Below, piece after piece: positions 1-7,064 of a stretch of 14,277 nucleotides of DNA. The DNA comes from Desulfobacterales bacterium HSG17. GTDB taxonomy: Bacteria; Desulfobacterota; Desulfobacteria; Desulfobacterales; Desulfococcaceae. The notes beneath the pieces were generated by a model. It ran no database searches and was not told where the DNA came from. It saw only the letters and a list, made by a program, of their open reading frames with translations. The stretch spans positions 1 through 14,277 of the forward strand of contig JAUCGD010000075.1 in assembly GCA_030377945.1 (NCBI GenBank), read 5' to 3'. The position numbers and the translations under genes are program-made. Each line of letters starts with the position of its first letter. The stretch's first letter is position 1.

Positions 1-31
1 TTTTTTGTTATCATAGTAAATTATAACTTAA

Positions 32-60
32 TTTTCAGTTATTTGAAATCATATTATATA
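32..60 (+). promoter_or_regulatory. Possible sigma70-type promoter for the ATPase/STAND pair
   Basis: TTTTCA at 32-37 and TATATA at 55-60 are separated by 17 bases, about 45 bases before the start codon at 105. The whole 5' region is very AT-rich, so a match of this quality can arise by chance. No operator-like palindrome is seen around it. Confidence 0.3.
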
Positions 61-104
61 AATTTGCTTTATGGTCAAAATACCAATATCAGGAGACAAT
101 AAAT

Positions 105-1409
105 ATGACAATCAACTTTAAAGAGTTTTTCCGGGCCTGTAATCCAAGCACAACTTTGAATATTGCAAAACCAGATGATAAAAAATATTATATTGACTTT
201 TCTTCAGTAAGATCAGGAAGTTTAATCCGGGAATTAAAACGCACAATTACATTTTCAGATCAGGCAACATGTCAGCTTTTTTCCGGTCATATAGGGTGCG
301 GTAAATCAACAGAACTTCTCAGGTTAAAGGCTGAACTGGAAGAACAGGATTATCATGTAGTATATTTTGAGTCCAGCGAAGAACTGGATATGGGAGATAT
401 TGATATTACAGATATTCTCCTGGTTATTGCGCGTAAGATAAATGACAGCCTTCAGGACATTAAAATTGATATTAATCCCCGATATTTCAGTAAATTATTT
501 GGAGAAATTAAAGATTTCCTGGCAACGGAAATAGACCTTTCAGCCGGAGCCGAGTTTTCTATGGGGCTGGCTAAGATTACCGCAAAAACAAAAGACAGTC
601 CCAAGGCCAGGAAAAAACTCAGGGATTACCTTGAAACAAGAAGCGACAGCATTATTGATTCCATTAATAAAGAAGTTCTTGAGCCTGCAATTGAAAAGTT
701 AAAGGAAATGGGAAAACAGGGATTGCTGGTAATTGTTGATAATCTTGACCGCATTGATAACAAACCAAAATCTTCAGGCCGCAACCAGCCGGAATACATA
801 TTTTTTGACAGGGGAGAACAACTAAAAAAACTTAACTGCCATCTTGTGTACACTATTCCCCTGACATTGATTTTTTCAAATGATGCAAACATGTTAAACA
901 GCAGATTCGGGGTTAAACCCAAGGTTTTGTCCATGGTTCCCGTTCAGTCAAAGGATGGAATGCTTAATGAAAAAGGAATCAGCCTGCTTCAACAGATGGT
1001 TTTAGCCAGGGCTTTTCCTGATATGGGAGAAAAAGAGCGTTTGAATATGCTTGATAAAGTATTTGAAAATTCTGAAATGCTTGACAGACTCTGCATGATA
1101 AGCGGGGGCCATGTCAGAAACCTCTTGGGCTTTCTTTTTAGCTGCCTTCAAAAAGAAGACCCGCCTTTTCCTGAAAATATTCTTGATGAAGTAATAAGAG
1201 AATATCGTGATGATCTTGTGAGAAAGGTTGATGCTGATGAATGGGAGCTTCTGCACCAGGTAGTTAAAAACCAGGATGTAGCAGGAGAAAACCACTATCA
1301 CAGCCTGCTGCGCAGTATGTTTGTGTTTGAATATCAGGATAAGGACGGAGCATGGTTTGGGATAAACCCGCTCCTGGCAGAAACTGAAAAAATTAAATCG
1401 CAGGTATAA
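105..1409 (+). CDS. P-loop ATPase (AAA/STAND-like), partner of the downstream WD40 protein
   Basis: This is a 434-residue soluble protein with no signal peptide or membrane segment. A Walker A motif, GHIGCGKST, lies at residues 61-69. A Walker B-like strand, LLVIVDNLDR, lies at about 207-216, and a sensor-1-like strand (LVYTIP) at about 247-252. GGHVRNL at 334-340 resembles the sensor-2/lid region of AAA/STAND ATPases. The last 60 residues (DEWELLHQV ... WFGINPLL) look like a winged helix, as in many Orc/KAP/STAND-type ATPases. The start is supported by AGGAG at 91-95, nine bases before ATG. The stop is one base before the next start, so the two genes form an operon and are probably translationally coupled. 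By family it should hydrolyse ATP as a switch or assembly factor. The exact role is not known, and a function together with the neighbouring STAND protein is inferred from the gene arrangement. Confidence 0.85.
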   Translation: MTINFKEFFRACNPSTTLNIAKPDDKKYYIDFSSVRSGSLIRELKRTITFSDQATCQLFSGHIGCGKSTELLRLKAELEEQDYHVVYFESSEELDMGDIDITDILLVIARKINDSLQDIKIDINPRYFSKLFGEIKDFLATEIDLSAGAEFSMGLAKITAKTKDSPKARKKLRDYLETRSDSIIDSINKEVLEPAIEKLKEMGKQGLLVIVDNLDRIDNKPKSSGRNQPEYIFFDRGEQLKKLNCHLVYTIPLTLIFSNDANMLNSRFGVKPKVLSMVPVQSKDGMLNEKGISLLQQMVLARAFPDMGEKERLNMLDKVFENSEMLDRLCMISGGHVRNLLGFLFSCLQKEDPPFPENILDEVIREYRDDLVRKVDADEWELLHQVVKNQDVAGENHYHSLLRSMFVFEYQDKDGAWFGINPLLAETEKIKSQV

Positions 1410-1410
1410 T

Positions 1411-4400
1411 ATGGGACAAAAACAGTCTGAAGATACAAGCAATACCAATGAAAAATCTTTAAAAAGATTAATACGTTCCATCGGTCTTTCCCAGGGCCAG
1501 TTTTCTCTTGTCCTGGCAAACTGCAATTATTCAGGATTACAAGAAAAAATCCTTGAAAAACTTAAAACCGATTCTTATGCAAATCTTTGCGTACTGCATC
1601 TGCCCCAAGATGAAACAACATTATTTACATTTATTAAAAATGAGTTGAAACAGGAGGTCTTTGATGCAGTTATCGTTGCTGGAATTGATTCTGCCCGGTC
1701 TGTTGAAACAATATTAATATCTTCCAACCAGGTAAGAGAAGAATTCAGAAAATCGTTTATGTTCCCTTTAATCCTGTTTATTAACGATGACGTTCTTGGT
1801 AAATTCATAAGACTTGCCCCAGATTTTAAAAGCTGGTCAGGCTCGTCAATCAGGTTTGAAGCACTTGAAGAAGAACTTGTTGAATCAGTAAATCTGTCAG
1901 CAGAAAGCTTGTTTAATAAATTATTAAATAAGGATAAATGCGATACAATTATTTCTTCTTCAATAGCTGACTTATTAATCCCATGGGAAATGGAATCATT
2001 TCTTAATGAAAAACAAGAACGAAAACTGGTACTAAGCCCGGAAACACAGGCTGACCTGGATTTTCTGCTTGGAACTAAGGCACAGGAAAAATTAGATTTT
2101 GATTTAGCTGTTTACCTTTATGAAAAAAGCCTGGCTTTTTACAGGCATATTCCTAATCGTGAGAAGCAAGGCATTTTACTCAATCTCACTGGAAAAAATC
2201 TTATAAGAAAAGGTCATACAAAAAAAGCAAAAGAGTATTTTAAAGAAAGTATCAAAGCTTTTGAAGACAAAAAGAATTTATCTTTAAAAGCTGCTCTTGA
2301 TCTTTGTTTTGTTCTTCAAAAGGAAGAAGACTGGAAAGAGCTTGACAATCTGGCAAAAACAGCACTTGAATTGAGTCATTCCTGTGATAACCCGGTTGAA
2401 TGTGCGGAAAGTTTCACTTTCCTGGCAGAAGCTGCCTTTAATAACAGGGACTGGGAAAATGCAGAGGCATTTGCATTAAATGCTCTGAGCCAGAAAAAGC
2501 CAGACCAGATAAAACCAGATCACATTAAATCAGACCAGCAGTCAAATGATGAACCCCAATTTAAATATTTGCCTGTACGGGATAAAGCCCGGCTTATTTT
2601 TGCAAGGATTTGTATTAAAACAGATCAGCCTGAAAAAGCTGTTGAATTGCTTGAACTTGCAAAAACAGAAGGAAAAGCAGAGTTAGACCCAAGACTTTAT
2701 ATCAAAATATATGAACTTCTTCACACCCTGTATTTTGATCGTCATGACTATCTGAAATCTTTCAGGATAAAACAGGAAAAGCATTCCCTTGAACAGCAGT
2801 TCGGTTTTCGTGCTTTTATAGGTGCATCCCGCATAAAAGCACAAAGAAAAATGAACCTTATGGAAACTGATGTGGCCCGTGAAATAAAGGCATCAGGACG
2901 ATTAAAAGACGTTAATCAGCTTATTGACCGGCTCAGCCTGTCAAATTGTAAACTGCTTATAGTGCATGGTCAGTCAGGTGTTGGTAAAAGTTCAATGCTG
3001 GAAGCAGGTTTAATACCTGCTTTAAAACATACTGTTCTCAACACTTGGGATGTTCTGCCAGTACTTATAAGAAGTTATAGCGAATGGATACCTCAATTGA
3101 CCGGGAGATTTTCTCAAGCCCTTAATGAATTCAGGAAAGATGAAAATATTTTATTATTACCGTCAATAGATGAAATTTTAAATGAACTCCGGGAAAATGA
3201 AACCAGGAACCTATATTCGGTTCTTATTTTTGACCAGTTTGAGGAATTCTTTTTCACCCATCAGGAAACTAAACAACGAATTGAGTTTTATAATTTTCTT
3301 CATGACTGTTTGAATATCCCTTTTGTTAAAATAATACTGAGTTTAAGGGAGGATTATATTCATTATCTCCTGGAATGCGACCGCCTGGCAGATTTTGAAA
3401 TGATAAACAATGATATCCTGAAACAAAATATTCGCTTTACCCTGGGAAATTTTATTAATGATGAGGCAAGAACCGTAATTAAAAGTTTAAGCGAAGATTC
3501 CAAGTTTCACATGGAAGAAAGCCTGCTGGACAGGATTGTTGAAGATTTGTCAGTATCCGGGGAAGTCCGGCCTATTGAATTACAGATTGTGGGAGCACAA
3601 TTACTGGATGAAAATATTACGGAACTCAGCCAGTATAAACCAAAGGAAAAATTAGTTCAAGGATTCCTGGAATCGGTAATACATGACTGCGGAAAAGAAA
3701 ATGAGGATGTAACAAGGGTAATCCTCTTTCTTCTCACAGATGAAAACAATACACGGCCTGTAAAAACACGATTTGGAATTTTGCGTGAACTAAATGAATC
3801 CGGCCTTGATGTCAATAACATGCAATTGAATCTCATTCTTGAGATTCTTGTGGGTTCAGGGCTTTTGTCCCTGGTTCCTGAAAAACCTTTTGACAGGTAT
3901 CAGCTTATTCATGATTACCTGGTCGAATTTATAAGAAAAGGCCAGGGCGGAGAATTATTATCCCAGTTAAAGTCGGAAAAACAGAAGCGGAAAAAAGCGG
4001 AAAAGAATTTAAGCCTGGTGCTTAAACGGCAGCTCTCAGCATCAATTGCAGCCGGATTTTTAATTGCATTCCTGTTAATTTCAGTAATTGTTATTTTTGC
4101 TCAAAAAGCCAGGACAGAGAAATTGAATACCATACAGATTGAAAAACAAAGCTTGATCGCAAAGGAAAATCTTAAAAAATCAGAAGTCAGTGAAATTAAA
4201 GCATTAATAGAGTCTTCCCAGGCAAATCTTTTTTCAAATGACGACTTAAATTCCATGATTGCAGGTGTTAAAGCTGCTAAAAATTCAAAATTAAAACAAG
4301 TCCCTGAAAATATAAAAAATCGTGCAAAAAATAATCTGAGAAAGATTGTATTCGGGACATATGAAAAAAACTGCCTTGAAGGACATGAGTCCCCGGTTTC

Positions 4401-6255
4401 AGCCATTGAATGCAGTCCTGACGGCAAAATAATTGCTTCAGGAAGTTATGATAATACCATAAAACTCTGGAATATTGAACAAGGCAGGGAACTGAAAACT
4501 CTTTCAGGTCATTTGGGCAGCATACGATCACTCAGTTTCAGTCCTGACGGCAGATTTCTTGCATCAGGTAGTTATGACAATACCATAAAACTCTGGAGTA
4601 TTAAACAAGGTAAGGATATAAAAACTCTGTCAGGTCATACCAAGTCAGTTGAAAGTATATGTTTCAGCCCTGACGGCCGGACACTTGCATCAGGAAGCTC
4701 TGACCGCACCATTCGGTTCTGGGATACTAAAAAAAGCGGTCAAATTAAGGGCGTAATCGGCAGGCTGGATAATGGTAGTGCAATCGTTCACAGTATAAGA
4801 TTCAGTTCTGACGGAAAACTCCTGGCATCAGGAAATCATGACGGGACTATCAGGATCTGGTCAGTAAAAGAATTCAAAGAAATTAAGATTTTTAAGCGGC
4901 ATAAATCCAGTGTTTTCAGCCTTGATTTCAATTCAGATAGCAGTCTCCTGGTTTCAGGGAGCAAGGATCATACTATCCGTGTATGGGATATGGAACAGAG
5001 AAAAGAAAAAATGTCTTTAAATGAACATTTCAGCAGTGTTTTTAGTGTCAGGTTCAGTCCCAATGACAAATACATAGCATCAGGAAGCAATGACCGCACT
5101 GTAAGACTCTGGAAAGTAAATGACGGTGCTGAAGTGTTATCACTCAAAGGGCATTCAGGCAGTGTCAGCTCTGTTGCATTCAGTCCTGACGGAAAAATAC
5201 TGGCTTCAGGAGGTTATGACCGAAGTGTAAGGCTCTGGGATTTACAGGAAAATGGTAAAAACATATCATTAAGAGGCCATTATTCTCCGGTCTTTGCCAT
5301 TGCATTCAGCCCCAAAGGCAAAATACTGGCTTCAGGAGGACTGGACAAAACTGTAAGACTTTGGAATATGGAAGATAACAGCAGGATAAAAGCTCTTAAA
5401 GGACATGAAGGCAGTATTCTAAGTGTTCAATTCAGTCCTGACGGTAAAATTATTGCTTCAGGAAGCACAGACCATACAATCAGGCTCTGGAATGCGGAAA
5501 ATGGCGAAGATATAAAGGTTCTCAAGGAGCATTCAGGCAGTGTCCGCAGTATAAGCTTTCGACCGGGAAGCAATATATTTGCAACTGCCAGTGATGACCT
5601 TACTGTTAATCTCTGGAATTTTGAAAGCAAGAAATTTGTCAAGGCTTTAAAAGGTCATTCTGCTGCTGTTTACTGCGCTGTATTCAGCCCGGACGGGAAA
5701 ATTCTTGCATCAGGCGGAGATGACAGTACTATAAGGCTGTGGAATGCAGAGGACGGCACTTTGTTAAAAACCCTTACAGGCCATTATAATTCCATTTTAA
5801 GCCTGGCATTCAGCCCGGACAACACAAAACTGGCATCAGGAAGCTTTGACAGCACTATCAGGCTGTGGCATCTTGACGGCTCAGGTAAAAAAAGTGTATT
5901 TAAAGGCCACCCCGGCAGTGTACGCAGTGTAGCATTCAGTAGTGACGGAAAAATCCTGGCATCTGGCAGTGATGATAATACTATTAAACTCTGGAACATT
6001 GATGATGGAATTGAAATCAATACCTTGAGAAGTCATTATGGCAGTGTTTTCTGTCTTGCATTCAGTACTGACGGAAAAATACTTGCATCAGGAAGCAATG
6101 ACAGGACAATAAAATTATGGGAACTGGACAAGGTATGGAAATCCGAGATGGATGACCTTCTTCAAATCGGATGCACCCGACTGAAAAAATACCTGGAATA
6201 CAATCCAAACATCAGTGATGAAGACCGCAGTTTATGCGAGGATATAAAAAAATAA
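1411..6255 (+). CDS. Giant nSTAND NTPase with TPR-like region, transmembrane helix and 14 WD40 repeats
   Basis: This 1614-residue multidomain protein reads as follows. Residues about 30-150 form an alpha/beta domain without a visible P-loop (contains FPLILFINDDVLGKF). Residues 213-345 and 390-465 are TPR-like helical repeats, separated by a low-complexity KPDQ/KPDH stretch at about 363-376. Residues about 495-840 are an nSTAND-type NTPase with Walker A GQSGVGKS (520-527) and Walker B VLIFDQFEEFF (604-614). A Lys/Arg-rich stretch (853-873) precedes one hydrophobic segment at about 876-897. Residues 988 to about 1574 carry 14 WD40 repeats. The protein ends with an acidic cap containing the GCTRLKKYL motif often seen after the WD40 array in STAND proteins. 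Only a weak AGG precedes ATG, and the upstream stop is one base away, so coupled translation is likely. STAND proteins are ligand-triggered switches. The positive-inside charge pattern would put the propellers outside the cytoplasmic membrane. The ligand and output are unknown. Confidence 0.9.
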   Translation: MGQKQSEDTSNTNEKSLKRLIRSIGLSQGQFSLVLANCNYSGLQEKILEKLKTDSYANLCVLHLPQDETTLFTFIKNELKQEVFDAVIVAGIDSARSVETILISSNQVREEFRKSFMFPLILFINDDVLGKFIRLAPDFKSWSGSSIRFEALEEELVESVNLSAESLFNKLLNKDKCDTIISSSIADLLIPWEMESFLNEKQERKLVLSPETQADLDFLLGTKAQEKLDFDLAVYLYEKSLAFYRHIPNREKQGILLNLTGKNLIRKGHTKKAKEYFKESIKAFEDKKNLSLKAALDLCFVLQKEEDWKELDNLAKTALELSHSCDNPVECAESFTFLAEAAFNNRDWENAEAFALNALSQKKPDQIKPDHIKSDQQSNDEPQFKYLPVRDKARLIFARICIKTDQPEKAVELLELAKTEGKAELDPRLYIKIYELLHTLYFDRHDYLKSFRIKQEKHSLEQQFGFRAFIGASRIKAQRKMNLMETDVAREIKASGRLKDVNQLIDRLSLSNCKLLIVHGQSGVGKSSMLEAGLIPALKHTVLNTWDVLPVLIRSYSEWIPQLTGRFSQALNEFRKDENILLLPSIDEILNELRENETRNLYSVLIFDQFEEFFFTHQETKQRIEFYNFLHDCLNIPFVKIILSLREDYIHYLLECDRLADFEMINNDILKQNIRFTLGNFINDEARTVIKSLSEDSKFHMEESLLDRIVEDLSVSGEVRPIELQIVGAQLLDENITELSQYKPKEKLVQGFLESVIHDCGKENEDVTRVILFLLTDENNTRPVKTRFGILRELNESGLDVNNMQLNLILEILVGSGLLSLVPEKPFDRYQLIHDYLVEFIRKGQGGELLSQLKSEKQKRKKAEKNLSLVLKRQLSASIAAGFLIAFLLISVIVIFAQKARTEKLNTIQIEKQSLIAKENLKKSEVSEIKALIESSQANLFSNDDLNSMIAGVKAAKNSKLKQVPENIKNRAKNNLRKIVFGTYEKNCLEGHESPVSAIECSPDGKIIASGSYDNTIKLWNIEQGRELKTLSGHLGSIRSLSFSPDGRFLASGSYDNTIKLWSIKQGKDIKTLSGHTKSVESICFSPDGRTLASGSSDRTIRFWDTKKSGQIKGVIGRLDNGSAIVHSIRFSSDGKLLASGNHDGTIRIWSVKEFKEIKIFKRHKSSVFSLDFNSDSSLLVSGSKDHTIRVWDMEQRKEKMSLNEHFSSVFSVRFSPNDKYIASGSNDRTVRLWKVNDGAEVLSLKGHSGSVSSVAFSPDGKILASGGYDRSVRLWDLQENGKNISLRGHYSPVFAIAFSPKGKILASGGLDKTVRLWNMEDNSRIKALKGHEGSILSVQFSPDGKIIASGSTDHTIRLWNAENGEDIKVLKEHSGSVRSISFRPGSNIFATASDDLTVNLWNFESKKFVKALKGHSAAVYCAVFSPDGKILASGGDDSTIRLWNAEDGTLLKTLTGHYNSILSLAFSPDNTKLASGSFDSTIRLWHLDGSGKKSVFKGHPGSVRSVAFSSDGKILASGSDDNTIKLWNIDDGIEINTLRSHYGSVFCLAFSTDGKILASGSNDRTIKLWELDKVWKSEMDDLLQIGCTRLKKYLEYNPNISDEDRSLCEDIKK
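4372..6129 (+). repeat. Fourteen WD40 repeats of about 126 bp
   Basis: The GH-type motif codons recur at 4381, 4507, 4633, 4897, 5023, 5149, 5275, 5401, 5527, 5653, 5779, 5905 and 6031, in steps of exactly 126 bases. The one exception is the interval 4633-4897, which is 264 bases and contains a divergent fourth repeat with an insertion (around VIGRLDNGSA). Each unit reads roughly LxGHxxSVxSVxFSPDGK, then LASGSxDxTIRLW. Fourteen units fit two seven-bladed propellers. DNA identity between units is high enough to permit recombination, so copy number could vary between strains. Confidence 0.95.
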
Positions 6256-6326
6256 AACCACGAATAACACAAATAACACGAATATACTGATAGTCTCCAT
6301 TCGTGTAATTCGTGTAATTCGTGGTT
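6256..6326. repeat. Dispersed long palindrome, copy 1 (9-bp unit arms)
   Basis: It starts directly after the stop codon of the STAND gene. The left arm (6258-6283) is built of 9-bp units of the type CGAATAACA, CAAATAACA, CGAAT. The right arm (6299-6324) is its reverse complement with a few mismatches and has become a purer repeat of ATTCGTGTA. The loop is 15 nt and begins ATACTGAT. The left arm is identical to that of the copy at 8956-9023, which also shares the loop start, so the two are homologous rather than chance palindromes. On the - strand it is followed by a T-rich run, so it could act as a terminator in that direction. Confidence 0.9.
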
Positions 6327-6362
6327 AAATAAGGATATAAAATAATAAAACAGGAGGGAGAA

Positions 6363-6532
6363 ATGAAGCTTTTTACTGAAAAAAAAGACATTTATACATT
6401 CTGATAATTATCTGTTCCATATTTTTTATCCTGGCTCAGGCAACAAATAAATCCCAGGCAGCTGAAACTTCAGACGGCCAGTTAATCGGCAAATGGGGAA
6501 CAAAAGGAAGTGCTGAACTATTCGTTAGCTAA
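6363..6532 (+). pseudogene. Frameshifted small secreted protein (signal peptide ORF)
   Basis: A very strong ribosome site, AGGAGG at 6352-6357, lies five bases before ATG at 6363. The frame opens as MKLFTEKK and then hits TGA after 13 codons. If one A is added to the run of eight A at 6379-6386, it continues as RHLYILIIICSIFFILAQAT and ends about 30 residues later at TAA 6530-6532. That gives a textbook signal peptide: a positive N-terminus, a hydrophobic core, and an Ala-rich end near SQAAETS. The mature part (about 28 residues, beginning TSDGQLIGKWGTKGS) is short, so the gene is probably also truncated. It lies behind the STAND gene and the palindromic repeat. A one-base deletion is the simplest reading. 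Slippage or phase variation at the A tract, or a sequencing error, are alternatives. I do not recognise the family. Confidence 0.6.
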
Positions 6533-6571
6533 CACCGATGCTACTTCGATCAGGCAGATAAGATACAATGA

Positions 6572-6874
6572 AAAACCCGTCCTCTTCACATTAAAGAGCA
6601 GGATGTACTGATTGTCACCGATTTGATGAGATCAGGTCGAATTATCAATGCTGTTGCCAAAAAAATTCTTGATATTAATCCGCATATTCAAAATATATAT
6701 CTGCCAGGACTGCATAATTTTCTGGATAAAGGTGATATTTCTCTTTTTAACAAAACATTTTTTCCAAGAGCATGTGATAAAAAAGAATTTGTTCTTTATC
6801 CCTGGGAAGTTCATACACCCTCTGAACCTGCTGGTGATATGGAGATATTGCCGGACTTGAGTATCAAAAATTAT
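6572..6874 (+). pseudogene. Remnant resembling the C-terminal half of a phosphoribosyltransferase
   Basis: After TGA at 6569-6571 an open frame has no convincing ATG or ribosome site (first candidates are TTG 6623 and ATG 6626). It encodes KTRPLHIKEQDVLIVTDLMR, then SGRIINAVAKKIL, and about 50 residues later KEFVLYPWEV. The DVLIVTDLMRSGR segment resembles the PRPP-binding loop of type I phosphoribosyltransferases (usually DVLIVDD-x3-SG). The FVLYPWE end resembles the WIVFPWE end common in xanthine/hypoxanthine-type members. The first Asp of the loop is changed and the N-terminal half is missing. The preceding frame (6515-6609) is open in another phase, which may be further decayed N-terminal sequence. 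The frame runs on to 7075, but the part after about 6874 is translated repeat sequence and not protein. The family assignment is tentative. Confidence 0.35.
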
Positions 6875-6876
6875 TC

Positions 6877-7038
6877 AGCTCTGAAAGAGCGTGTTATTAT
6901 GAAAAATAAAATTTTGAAATTATTGTTTAATACGCTCTTTCAGAGCTTACTTTTTGGGTGGAATTCCGATCCCAGGCCGCTGGCGACTCGACTGAGCTCG
7001 CCGAAGCCCTGGGCTTTATCAATTTGCCCTTTCAGGGC
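6877..7038. repeat. Hairpin-rich REP/MITE-like element
   Basis: A perfect 16-bp inverted repeat pairs 6877-6892 with 6932-6947. Each arm itself contains a small palindrome, GCTCTGAAAGAGC (6878-6890) and GCTCTTTCAGAGC (6934-6946). A third relative, GCCCTTTCAGGGC, sits at 7026-7038. Between them CCCAGG (6971-6976) pairs with CCTGGG (7008-7013), enclosing a nested stem of GGCGACTC (6982-6989) with GAG-C-TCGCC (6994-7002). The central part is more GC-rich than its surroundings. There is no transposase and no clear target duplication. It lies between a decayed gene and the 3' end of the convergent dehydrogenase gene, so it could also help terminate transcription. Confidence 0.7.
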
Positions 7039-7064
7039 TAAGTGTCGTTGTAGGGGTAAAATGC

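Noticed and set aside
1002..1526. 174-codon frame on the - strand across the end of the ATPase gene and start of the STAND gene
   Set aside because: It lies fully opposite two well-supported genes and shows no recognisable protein motif.
4372..6129. Regular repeats considered as a CRISPR array or minisatellite
   Set aside because: The 126-bp period is in frame and encodes WD40 blades. There are no short direct repeats with unique spacers.
6877..7038. Element considered as an insertion sequence
   Set aside because: No transposase frame and no clear target-site duplication are present; at most it is a non-autonomous element.
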